Of a stretch of 64,000 bases of DNA, positions 17,152 to 24,780 are shown in pieces (position 1 is the stretch's first letter; each line of letters starts with the position of its first letter). The DNA is from Flavobacterium pallidum. GTDB lineage: Bacteria > Bacteroidota > Bacteroidia > Flavobacteriales > Flavobacteriaceae. The position numbers and the translations under genes were made by a program. The DNA lies in the NCBI RefSeq assembly GCF_003097535.1, contig NZ_CP029187.1, positions 1,426,001-1,490,000 on the forward strand, in the 5' to 3' direction. The notes beneath the pieces were generated by a model that was not told the origin of the DNA, searched no databases, and saw nothing but the letters and a program-made list of their open reading frames with translations.

Positions 17152-18714
17152 TTAAATCAGGATCTTCTTCAATCCTTCCTGAATATTCAGCCAGAAGAAA
17201 TTGTAAAATGATGTTTTCGGGTTGCGCTTCACTGACACGGCTACATTTTTGACCTTGTCCTTGGAATCATTTTTGACCAGTAAATTGGCTATCGCCGTTT
17301 TCAGCTTGTTTTTCTTATTCGGGTCCTTCTTTTTATACAGCGCGACTTTTACATCATGGTATTTCATAGCAAACTCGCCTTTTGATTCAATATCATTCCC
17401 GTTGATGTTGAAATACACTTCGTCAAATACCCCTTCCTGCATCATGTTGCTGTAGTTCTTTGTAAACGAAACGAGGTTTTTTATGTTGAAGTTCAAAATA
17501 CTTCCTTTGATGTTGAAGCCATCGGTCTTATCCAACACGTTGAAGTTCCAATCCACTTTCATGGGTGAGGCATTCATGAAAAGGCAATGCATCCTGATTT
17601 TTACATCGGCCATCTTATCGTGCCCTTCATCGCTTTTGATGTTCAGGGCGGTGAGGTTGAATTTATTGAAACTGATTTTCCCGGGTCCTTTCTCGAAACT
17701 GATTTCCTCTTCATACACGATATCCGAATCCTTTAACTTCAGCGTGTCCACGCGCAACGGAAATGTCACGTCACGCAGCATGCGGTTGTATAAATGGGTC
17801 GGCGTAGGCCTGTCAACAGGCTCTTTGCTGCGGTAAATGTTCGCATTCACTTTATCCAAAACCAAAGCATCGGCGCTGAAGTACAGCTTTCCGTCTTTAA
17901 AACCCCAATCCATTTTCCGGATGTCGAGCCCCGCGGCCTTCAGTGTGTACAAGTCTTTTTCTATTGGCGTATACGCCACAAACTGCCTGCGCGTCATTTC
18001 AGGGACCATTTCAAAATCCTTCAGGCTGAGTCCGTTGGTTTCGGTTTGTATATTTTTCGCCTTGATGTGATACACTGCATTGTTCTTAAAATACAAGCTG
18101 TCGCAGCTGAATGAATACGTTTTATAATCAAAAGGAATCGTACGTTTCAGGATGTCGTCACTCACCGTAATGCCTTCCAGTTTGATGTTGATGTTGGCCG
18201 CATTCAGTACAGGCTTGTTATTCTTCACATAAATGATCTTCACATCGCCATGATTCAGGTACAAGTCAGAAACGGTAACAATCGATTCAAACGGTTTCAC
18301 TACTTCTGAGCCGATGCTCTTGCTGCTGTTCATCGCATTGTCGGTTTTTTTGTAAAACACGATTTCAGGTTTGTTCACCGTGATGCTTCTGGCCTTGATC
18401 TTATTGCTGAAGAGCACCGCCATACTGCTGAAATCCTTCACTTCTACAGATTCGATCCGTGCATAGATTCCAGCCTTATTCACCGTGTCCTTCACTGCTT
18501 TCTTGGGTGTAAGCCGTATGCCTTTCACTTTGATGCTGCCATCCCAGACATCGATCTTTATACTGTCGTATGCAATATGGTAGGCTGTCTTGTTCTTGTC
18601 AGAAAGCAGTTCCGGAAGTTTCCTGTTCACCCAAATGTTCACGCCCTTATTGACAAGGAGCAGCAATACGGCAAGCGCCGCAACAGCGATCAGGATTTTT
18701 TTAAGTATACGCAT
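17152..18714 (-). CDS. AsmA/DUF748-like membrane-anchored periplasmic protein
   Basis: A 520-residue protein with one N-terminal transmembrane segment (about 4-26, IAVAALAVLLLLVNKGVNIWV). The rest is a long periplasmic region of beta-rich repeats such as YDSIKIDVWDGSIKVKGIRL and LDIRKMDWGFKDGKLYFSADAL. This form resembles AsmA/YdbH-type proteins, which span the envelope and are linked to outer-membrane lipid transport or homeostasis. The start is placed at the ATG at 18714 because 32 upstream in-frame codons read as polar sequence with no family character, while MRILKKILI begins a normal anchor. It lies downstream of exbB/exbD on the same strand, but a terminator separates them. The exact role is unknown. 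Confidence 0.65.
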   Translation of the reverse strand: MRILKKILIAVAALAVLLLLVNKGVNIWVNRKLPELLSDKNKTAYHIAYDSIKIDVWDGSIKVKGIRLTPKKAVKDTVNKAGIYARIESVEVKDFSSMAVLFSNKIKARSITVNKPEIVFYKKTDNAMNSSKSIGSEVVKPFESIVTVSDLYLNHGDVKIIYVKNNKPVLNAANINIKLEGITVSDDILKRTIPFDYKTYSFSCDSLYFKNNAVYHIKAKNIQTETNGLSLKDFEMVPEMTRRQFVAYTPIEKDLYTLKAAGLDIRKMDWGFKDGKLYFSADALVLDKVNANIYRSKEPVDRPTPTHLYNRMLRDVTFPLRVDTLKLKDSDIVYEEEISFEKGPGKISFNKFNLTALNIKSDEGHDKMADVKIRMHCLFMNASPMKVDWNFNVLDKTDGFNIKGSILNFNIKNLVSFTKNYSNMMQEGVFDEVYFNINGNDIESKGEFAMKYHDVKVALYKKKDPNKKNKLKTAIANLLVKNDSKDKVKNVAVSVKRNPKTSFYNFFWLNIQEGLKKILI

Positions 18715-18793
18715 GCGGCTAAAGTACAGACATTCATGCGCGTATCCCTTATGCTTTTTTATGTTGATTCTTACAAAATTTGAGTTGCGGGAA

Positions 18794-18817
18794 TAAAAAA
18801 ACCGGGACATGCCCGGT
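18794..18817 (-). terminator. Rho-independent terminator after exbD
   Basis: ACCGGG (18801-18806) pairs with CCCGGT (18812-18817). Read on the minus strand the stem is followed directly by a run of seven Ts. It closes the exbB-exbD transcript. Confidence 0.85.
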
Positions 18818-18840
18818 GTATTATGATTTGGATCCTAACA

Positions 18841-19233
18841 TCATTTTGCGGTAGCAATCACAAAGTTCAGCTTCAGCTTCACCCCGATCTGCATGATGTC
18901 TACCAGATCCTGCACTTTATTGTCTGCAGGCACGCGGACTACGACGGTTTTATCGTTCGCGGCATTCGTCTTCTCCGCCAAAGCCGTTTCGAGCTCCTCA
19001 AAAGCTACCGCCTGCTGGTTCAGGAAATACTGCTTGTCTTCGGTTACCGAAAGCGTGATGTGGTCCTTGTTTGTTGTTTCGTTGGATTTCGCCTTAGGCA
19101 ATGTCAGCTTGATCACGTTCGGATTTGCCAGCGTTGAAATGATCAGGAAAAACAAAAACAGGAAAAACATGATGTCGCTCATCGAGGACGTCGGGATTTC
19201 CGGATGGAAACGTCTTTTTTTCTTAATTCCCAT
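18841..19233 (-). CDS. exbD: ExbD/TolR-family biopolymer transport protein
   Basis: A 130-residue inner-membrane protein with a short basic N-terminus, one transmembrane helix (about 19-38, SDIMFFLFLFFLIISTL) containing the conserved aspartate of the proton pathway (SMSDIMFFLF), and a periplasmic domain (about 45-130) of ExbD/TolR form. With ExbB it uses the proton gradient to power TonB or a Tol-like system. It overlaps exbB by 11 bases. No tonB gene is adjacent, so the partner TonB must be elsewhere, and a TolR role cannot be excluded. The SusC transporter in this window would depend on such a motor. Confidence 0.87.
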   Translation of the reverse strand: MGIKKKRRFHPEIPTSSMSDIMFFLFLFFLIISTLANPNVIKLTLPKAKSNETTNKDHITLSVTEDKQYFLNQQAVAFEELETALAEKTNAANDKTVVVRVPADNKVQDLVDIMQIGVKLKLNFVIATAK

Positions 19234-19945
19234 TTTGCGGTTCGTGTATTATATTGATTACTTCCAGCGTCTGTTTCTGTACTTTCAGCGTGAAATTATC
19301 AATCATCATATTAAACAAATGGTATCCTGCATAAGCCACGACCCCTACTACAAGTCCCGCTCCGGAGCTGATCATCTTTTCATAAAGTCCGCCCGAAATG
19401 GTCTGGATATTCAAATTTCCGGTGGCTGAAATCGTGTGGAAGATTTTAATAACCCCCGAAATCGTCCCGATGAATCCAAGGATCGGCGCAATACCGGAAA
19501 TCAATCCCAAATAGCCAAGGCCTTTTTCCATCTGCGCGATTTCCACTTCTGCGGTCTTATCCATTACCGATTCGATTTCGCTTATGGGTCGGCCGATAAT
19601 AGCGATGCCGCTCCGCAATATATTTCCTGATGCCGATGGCTGGCGTGTGCATACCATCAATGCGTTGTCAATCTTGCCCACTTTCAGGTTCATCCGGATG
19701 TCGTTGATCATCATGACATCCTGTTTGGTCTGTTTCTTAATCGACAGATAGCGCTCGATAATTACGTATATGCAGAAAAAAAGCAACAGGATCAACGGGT
19801 AAATCATGATACCGCCTTTCAATACGAAGTCAAGATAAGATACTTTTTCTGTCACCGCAACGGTTGCCCCGGCTGCATCAACGGCCGTATTAGCGATAGT
19901 GTCGGTCACGGGATTGTCCTGGAGCAGGAAATTAAGGAACATCAT
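19223..19945 (-). CDS. exbB: ExbB/TolQ/MotA proton-channel family protein
   Basis: A 240-residue inner-membrane protein with three predicted transmembrane helices: about 45-65 (GGIMIYPLILLLFFCIYVII), 140-165 (LGYLGLISGIAPILGFIGTISGVI) and 185-210 (SSGAGLVVGVVAYAGYHLF). The central block GLISGIAPILGFIGTISGVI is the family signature of TolQ/ExbB. It forms the channel ring around ExbD. A perfect Bacteroidetes -7 box (TATTTTTG) lies at 19996-20003. It is the first gene of a two-gene operon with exbD. Confidence 0.88.
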   Translation of the reverse strand: MMFLNFLLQDNPVTDTIANTAVDAAGATVAVTEKVSYLDFVLKGGIMIYPLILLLFFCIYVIIERYLSIKKQTKQDVMMINDIRMNLKVGKIDNALMVCTRQPSASGNILRSGIAIIGRPISEIESVMDKTAEVEIAQMEKGLGYLGLISGIAPILGFIGTISGVIKIFHTISATGNLNIQTISGGLYEKMISSGAGLVVGVVAYAGYHLFNMMIDNFTLKVQKQTLEVINIIHEPQNGN

Positions 19946-20283
19946 AAAAGGTTGTTTTAAAGTGATATTTATAAAGCCTGGAATACGGCTCCCGACAAAA
20001 ATAAATAAATTTTAATCTTTCAGGCCATCCGTCCAAAAGAATAACGGAAGTTTTTTGGATTAATTATGAAACGGGCGCAAACGCGAGTTTTACTGTTTCA
20101 GATGCTGTCCGGGCGTAAAGCCCAATTGCGTTTTAGCGGGATGTGTTTGTTTGGTGCGTACTGTGCAGGCAATGCTTAAAAACTGAGTTTCTACATTCAA
20201 GCATTAACACTCTTTTTGCCTTTCCAGACAAAACTAAAAACCCCGGCACTGTAGCCCGGGGTTTGCAATAGAGGTGATTCGTA
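19946..20283. other. Intergenic region, 338 bases: exbB upstream sequence and a terminator
   Basis: This gap holds the upstream sequence of exbB on the minus strand, including TATTTTTG at 19996-20003, which exactly fits the TAnnTTTG -7 element (no TTG at the right distance upstream). It also holds the terminator of the beta-helix gene at 20236-20264. In between are an inverted repeat AATGCTT/AAGCATT (20171-20177, 20199-20205) and a GGGC-GTAAA-GCCC hairpin. I see no coding sequence and no recognisable RNA family. Confidence 0.5.
20236..20264 (-). terminator. Rho-independent terminator after the beta-helix gene
   Basis: AAACCCCGG (20238-20246) pairs with CCGGGGTTT (20256-20264). On the minus strand the stem is followed by TTTTTAGTTT. 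It closes the two-gene secreted-protein operon. Confidence 0.85.
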
Positions 20284-23199
20284 TTAAAAGGACTGCGTAT
20301 TCAAAGTACTGTTTGCCGATGACGTAAATGTCGTCTTCAGCGTTCCGCCCACATTCGAATAAGTCCCGCCGGTGTATAATCCCCAGCCGGTAGCGGCGCC
20401 TACAAAACTTCCGCCGGTGTATGAACCACCGAAATACACTTTGTAGCTGGTATTGGCGGCGATATTAGGACTGGAAAAGTGGAAATAATACACGCCATTT
20501 TTTGGTTTGAAAGTCACCATTTCCGTTCCTGCGGCATTTTCAATATGCAATATCGAAGTGGCTGCAAGCTGCGCGTTTGATTTCAAATACATCGTACGCT
20601 GTGTCGAAGTGCTGTTGAAATTCTTGGTCATATTCGCATTCGATCCCGCCGAAATCAGGTAGCCACCGTTCATATTAAATATCCCGTTGAAATCGATGCC
20701 TTCCTCTGGCTGGTTCGTCACGCCGCAAACTACCGTAGTGCCGCCGGTAATCGTGATGTTTCCGTTGCTGTCGATCGCATCTTTCCCGGCTACGATGACA
20801 ATGCCGCCAGAGATGTTCAGCTGGCTGTTGTCATTCGATTCGGTTCCACCTGAAACGGTTCCGTACGTGGCATTGATGCCGTCATTGGAAGCGGTAATGT
20901 TCGTTACCCCGCCGGTGAAGTTAATGATCGGTGCCTCGACACCTTCGCCCATAGCCTGTACGGTCGAATTGGCTACAATCGTGTTGTTTCCGCCATTGAT
21001 GCTTACTGAAGCATCGGAGTGCACGCCGTCATCAGTCGATGTGATGGTATTGGTCCCGTTATTGATCACCACAGCGCCTACGGCAACGATGGTTTTTGGA
21101 TGGTTGTAATTGGTTCCTGAAACCTGGAAACGGCTTCCTGTAGTCGTAATGTTTAATACAGGTATGCCTGATGCACTGCCGATGATAATTGCGCCGTCCG
21201 CTTTTAGTCCTTTTCCGCCGGAACCGGAATTTGACGTGGTCACTGATCCTCCAGTGATATTGATGTCGCCATCAGCACTCCATGCTGCCGAACTGTAGGA
21301 ATCCGTAATGCCTGTAATCCCGGTGTAAATCGTTCCGGACCCACTTGAAGTGACATGCACGGTTCCTGATGCCATGTTGATGTTGCCGTTTGAGGAAATG
21401 CCCTTGAATCCGGCGCCTGTTCCTGAAATGGTGACTGTGGCGCCTCCAATATTGACATCGGTGTCTGATGTAAGGGCAGCGGCATAAGAAGGATCATAGC
21501 CTGAGCCGGAAGTTTCCAAAACCACACCGCCGGTGGAGTTGACTGTAATATTTCCGCCGTTAAGGTTCATATCGCCTGTGGTAGCCACGCCTTTAGACTG
21601 GTTGCCGCCTACAGTACAGCTGATGTTTCCGCCGTTTACAGTCAGGATGCTGTCGACATCGATGCAGGTGCCGTTTTGGTTGGTTACCGATAGCGTGAGT
21701 GTACCGTTGTTGATGGTTACATTGCCGTCAGCCTTGATGCATTTCGGCGCTGTATATTTTGCTGTGGCAGAGTTGTTCGTCCCCGACACCAGGAATTGAG
21801 ATGCGGTGTTGGCAATCGTAATGGCCGGCGTTCCTGTAATGCTGCCGATGGTGATATTTCCGTTGGCCGACAAACCTTTACCGCCTGATCCTGTAATGTT
21901 CAGGTGGAATACGCCACCTGTAATCGAAATGTCGGTATCCGTACTGAAGCATGAAGCCGAATAACTTTCGATCGTGCCTGAAGTATTGGTGTAAGTAGCG
22001 CCAGTCCCGGCATTATTCATTGTAAAATCGCCACCTGTAACCGTGATGCCCCCATCCGAAGAAAAACCTTTTCCTCCGTTTGCAGCGGCAGTAACGGTAA
22101 TGTTAAACGTACCGCCGTTGATGGTGGTGGCCGCGTTTGATTTCACAGCCGTAGCATAAGAAGGGTCGAAACCGCTTTCTGCGGCAGTAAACACTGCAAT
22201 GCCTGACAGCGTTGCGGTGATGTTTCCATTGTTGATATCGATATTGCCTTTGGCGCTGATGCCTTTGGATTGTGCCCCGGAAACCGTCATCGTGATATTG
22301 CCTCCGTTGATGGAAATGGTGTTGTTCCCGGTTTTGATGGCCTTCACATCGTCGGCAGTGGAAGTGATATGGATGGTTCCTGCGCTGATGTTGATCGCGC
22401 CGTTCCCTGCGTCAATGCCATCGGCGAGGGATGTAATGGCCACTGTACCACCATCCATCGCGAAACCTTCGGCATGGAAACCGTCAGATGCTGCTGATGA
22501 CACAGTCGTTGTTCCATCAAGCACGGTAATCATTCCTGAGGTATTGATACCGTGTTTTTTCAAAGCACTGATATGCAGCGCACCGGAATTTTCGATGACG
22601 ATCGGGCCGTCGGTCGTAATGGTCCCGTTGCGGTTGCTTGCCATGCCATCGGACAATGCATTCGTGGTGTTTGCGGAAAGCTGTATGTATGTTGTCTTCC
22701 CGCCTGTAATACTTATTGGTGCCCCGGTCGGATTGGTCAGCGTCAGGTTGTTGTATACAAGACGGATGTCTTTGTCGGTGGCCAGCTCGAGACTTCCGTT
22801 GGCCGACGAACCCAGCAGATGGTATTCCAGATTGTCGATGCCCGATGCTGCCGTAACGGTTACCGTTCCCGCCGCCGCCGTAATCGATACGCCTGAAGCT
22901 GCATATGGATTGATGATCGTCGCGTTGTCATCACCATTATATATAATGTATATCTTGTCAAGGCTGACAGTGTTCGATGTGAATGTCAGGCTGTCGATAA
23001 GCGTTTTCTGGATGTTCAGGGTATTGGCTTCGCCGGAAACCTTAAACTTCGCATAGGTACTGTTTAGCTTGATGCTGTCTACGGCAGTCAATTCTTTGGC
23101 ATACATTGTATTGCCGGAATTGTGGATCTGTATTTTCTGCTGCGCAAATGAAAAATTAGCCAGCAATACAAGCAGTGTTATGAAGTGTATCTTTCTCAT
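20284..23199 (-). CDS. Secreted beta-helix carbohydrate-binding-domain protein (Cthe_2159/DUF4353-like)
   Basis: A 971-residue exported protein (signal peptide 1-19, ending FSFAQ). Residues about 20-75 form a small beta-module shared with the upstream gene. From about 80 onward the protein is built of short beta-repeats such as INGGNITMTVSGAQSKGI, GNIDINNGNITAT and DGIDAGNGAINISAG, rich in G, N, S and T, as in right-handed parallel beta-helices of the Cthe_2159/DUF4353 carbohydrate-binding family. A block of about 222 residues is duplicated in tandem (about 295-505 and 519-725). There is no T9SS sorting domain, lipobox or catalytic motif that I recognise. The gene overlaps the upstream one by 4 bases (ATGA). 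Sugar or polyanion binding at the cell surface is inferred from the family, and the ligand is unknown. Confidence 0.72.
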   Translation of the reverse strand: MRKIHFITLLVLLANFSFAQQKIQIHNSGNTMYAKELTAVDSIKLNSTYAKFKVSGEANTLNIQKTLIDSLTFTSNTVSLDKIYIIYNGDDNATIINPYAASGVSITAAAGTVTVTAASGIDNLEYHLLGSSANGSLELATDKDIRLVYNNLTLTNPTGAPISITGGKTTYIQLSANTTNALSDGMASNRNGTITTDGPIVIENSGALHISALKKHGINTSGMITVLDGTTTVSSAASDGFHAEGFAMDGGTVAITSLADGIDAGNGAINISAGTIHITSTADDVKAIKTGNNTISINGGNITMTVSGAQSKGISAKGNIDINNGNITATLSGIAVFTAAESGFDPSYATAVKSNAATTINGGTFNITVTAAANGGKGFSSDGGITVTGGDFTMNNAGTGATYTNTSGTIESYSASCFSTDTDISITGGVFHLNITGSGGKGLSANGNITIGSITGTPAITIANTASQFLVSGTNNSATAKYTAPKCIKADGNVTINNGTLTLSVTNQNGTCIDVDSILTVNGGNISCTVGGNQSKGVATTGDMNLNGGNITVNSTGGVVLETSGSGYDPSYAAALTSDTDVNIGGATVTISGTGAGFKGISSNGNINMASGTVHVTSSGSGTIYTGITGITDSYSSAAWSADGDINITGGSVTTSNSGSGGKGLKADGAIIIGSASGIPVLNITTTGSRFQVSGTNYNHPKTIVAVGAVVINNGTNTITSTDDGVHSDASVSINGGNNTIVANSTVQAMGEGVEAPIINFTGGVTNITASNDGINATYGTVSGGTESNDNSQLNISGGIVIVAGKDAIDSNGNITITGGTTVVCGVTNQPEEGIDFNGIFNMNGGYLISAGSNANMTKNFNSTSTQRTMYLKSNAQLAATSILHIENAAGTEMVTFKPKNGVYYFHFSSPNIAANTSYKVYFGGSYTGGSFVGAATGWGLYTGGTYSNVGGTLKTTFTSSANSTLNTQSF

Positions 23200-23678
23200 T
23201 TTTTGCTGAATTTAATCGTTACATCATTTACCTGAACGAGGTACAATCCCGCAGGCAGAGCATAAACATTGATGTCCTGTCCGGATTTGTAAATGCCTTT
23301 CAGGAGCAATTGTCCTGTCGTGGAGTAAATGTTTGTCTTAAGGTCTTCACCGGAATCCGAACTGATGCTGATGACATCCGCACCCGGATTTGGGTACAGC
23401 GCCAGATTGTTTTTATTCTCGCTCAAAGTCGTGGTCCCCAGCGCAGCATCAGAAAAAATTATTTTCCTGATAATGTTCACCGGAATGGTGGTGGGTGCAG
23501 TCGTTCCGTTTAACTTGATGTACAGGTTGTCGGTTTCGAAATAGAGTTTGCCTGCTTCGGTCACGTTAAAAACCTGCGTATTGCCGTCATAATAGGTTAC
23601 GGTGACGCCGGTTTGTGCAAAAGAAATACCGCTTAAGAGCAGTAATCCCATCAATGCGAATTGGTTAAATAGCTTCAT
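23196..23678 (-). CDS. Small T9SS type A substrate with surface beta-module
   Basis: A 160-residue secreted protein. The signal peptide covers about 1-21 (ISFAQ). Residues about 22-78 form a small beta-module with the pattern VTVTYYDGNTQVFNV...KLYFETDNLYIKLNG...IIRKIIFSD. The same pattern begins the next gene product (KIQIHNSGNTMYAKEL...SIKLNSTYAKFKVSG...LIDSLTFTS). Residues about 85-160 are a T9SS type A C-terminal sorting domain, starting at LALYPNPGADVISI and ending VNDVTIKFSKK. The gene overlaps the 971-residue gene by 4 bases, so translation is coupled and a joint role is likely. The function is not known. It may anchor or escort the larger protein. Confidence 0.72.
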   Translation of the reverse strand: MKLFNQFALMGLLLLSGISFAQTGVTVTYYDGNTQVFNVTEAGKLYFETDNLYIKLNGTTAPTTIPVNIIRKIIFSDAALGTTTLSENKNNLALYPNPGADVISISSDSGEDLKTNIYSTTGQLLLKGIYKSGQDINVYALPAGLYLVQVNDVTIKFSKK

Positions 23679-23849
23679 TGGATTTCATTTTATCGTGTAA
23701 AAGAAACTTTTTTTGAAGCTGCCGGGAAATAATTGAGGTAAAGCAAAAATATATTGAGGTGGATTTTTACGAAATCGTTAACTTAAAATTCCTGATGTTT
23801 TTGGATTGTAGATCCGGAATATTTTCTTGAATAACGAGTTAAATAAAAA

Positions 23850-23876
23850 CAAAAAACCCCGACGAATGTCAGGGTT
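23850..23876 (-). terminator. Terminator after tRNA-Phe
   Basis: AACCCCGAC (23855-23863) pairs with GTCAGGGTT (23868-23876), allowing one G-U pair, around a 4-base loop. On the minus strand it is followed by TTTTTGTTT. It starts a few bases after the tRNA 3' end. Confidence 0.8.
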
Positions 23877-23880
23877 TAAG

Positions 23881-23953
23881 TGGTACCTCCAGGGATCGAA
23901 CCAGGGACACATGGATTTTCAGTCCATTGCTCTACCATCTGAGCTAAGGTACC
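23881..23953 (-). tRNA. tRNA-Phe (anticodon GAA)
   Basis: A 73-base minus-strand tRNA. The acceptor arms GGTACCT and AGGTACC pair fully. The D-arm AGCTCAGATGGTAGAGC, the anticodon stem ATGGA/TCCAT with loop CTGAAAA (anticodon GAA), and the T-arm with GGTTCGATCC are all present. The discriminator base is A (23881) and CCA is not encoded. The promoter and terminator fit tightly on both sides, so it is transcribed alone. Confidence 0.95.
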
Positions 23954-23968
23954 TTGCGTTAGCGGGGG

Positions 23969-23998
23969 CAAATATAGGATGATTTTTAATTTATCCAA
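23969..23998 (-). promoter_or_regulatory. Promoter of tRNA-Phe (TTG-N19-TATATTTG)
   Basis: On the minus strand TTG (23996-23998) is followed after exactly 19 bases by TATATTTG (23969-23976), a perfect match to the Bacteroidetes housekeeping promoter. The -7 box ends 15 bases upstream of the mature tRNA 5' end. The divergent coaX gene begins 51 bases to the right of the TTG. Confidence 0.78.
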
Positions 23999-24048
23999 AA
24001 CAAATATTAAAAAAAATCTATTCGTAACTTCGCACCCTCAAAAAGGCT

Positions 24049-24780
24049 GTGATGATTTTAACCATTGATGCGGGAAACACCAGAATTAAAGGCGCTGTCT
24101 TTGAAGAAGATACGATGCTGTCTGATTTTGTTTTCCCTATGGAAGACTTTAAAATATCCGTTTCAAAAATTCTTGATGTGCATAAAGATATTACCGATAT
24201 TGTCGTTGCTTCGGTCAGGAATATGCCTTTGGATGACTTTTTTTGGTTCCAGAACCGTGTAAAAGTAACCCTGATTACCCATGAAAGTATTTTCCCTTTT
24301 CGCAATTTATATGAAACACCACTGACGCTCGGTATCGACCGAATGGTGCTTTCAGCTGGCGCTGTATTGGCTTTTCCCGGACAAAACCGGCTTGTGGTTG
24401 ATGCTGGAACCTGCATTACATACGATTTCGTGGCTGCGGATGACCAGTATCTCGGCGGCGCGATATCCCCAGGGATCAGGCTGCGGTATGAAGCCCTGCA
24501 TCATTATACAGCGAAACTACCCTTGCTGAAAAGGGAATTGCCCGATCATTACATCGGGAAATCGACAAACCAATCCATGCATTCCGGCGTAGTGAACGGC
24601 GTGATCAATGAAATCGACGGTTTTATCGCCCGGTATGAGCAGCAGTATCCAAACTTTACAATAATTTTAACGGGTGGCGACACAGATTTTTTGGCTAAAC
24701 AATTAAAAAATACCATATTTGCCAATTCAAATTTTCTGCTTGAAAGTCTGAACCACATTTTTCAATACAATCAAGAATGA
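24049..24780 (+). CDS. coaX: Type III pantothenate kinase
   Basis: A 243-residue cytoplasmic enzyme that phosphorylates pantothenate in the first step of coenzyme A synthesis. ASKHA-fold motifs are present: the phosphate-1 loop LTIDAGNTRIKGAVFE near the start, TLGIDRMVLSAGAVLAF with the conserved GxDR, the phosphate-2 loop VVDAGTCITYDFV, and ILTGGDTDFLA near the end. The length is normal. The frame begins with GTG at 24049 followed at once by ATG at 24052, and the ATG is at least as likely as the start. A TAACTTCG sequence about 20 bases upstream resembles a -7 box. The stop overlaps the next start (ATGA). Confidence 0.93.
   Translation: MMILTIDAGNTRIKGAVFEEDTMLSDFVFPMEDFKISVSKILDVHKDITDIVVASVRNMPLDDFFWFQNRVKVTLITHESIFPFRNLYETPLTLGIDRMVLSAGAVLAFPGQNRLVVDAGTCITYDFVAADDQYLGGAISPGIRLRYEALHHYTAKLPLLKRELPDHYIGKSTNQSMHSGVVNGVINEIDGFIARYEQQYPNFTIILTGGDTDFLAKQLKNTIFANSNFLLESLNHIFQYNQE

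Noticed and set aside
18841..19945. TolQ/TolR instead of ExbB/ExbD
   Set aside because: The two families cannot be told apart firmly here. No tolA, tolB or pal gene lies nearby and many SusC-type transporters need ExbBD, so the ExbBD names are kept with this caveat.
22199..23056. Long open frame of 285 codons on the plus strand
   Set aside because: It lies antisense to the beta-helix gene and arises from the mirrored composition of its repeats (runs of P, S, V, M). It has no domain or signal of its own.
20284..23199. Repetitive DNA that might be taken for a CRISPR array or satellite
   Set aside because: The repetition is in protein-level beta-helix coils of a single open frame of 971 codons. 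Units vary in length and sequence, with no identical direct repeats and spacers.
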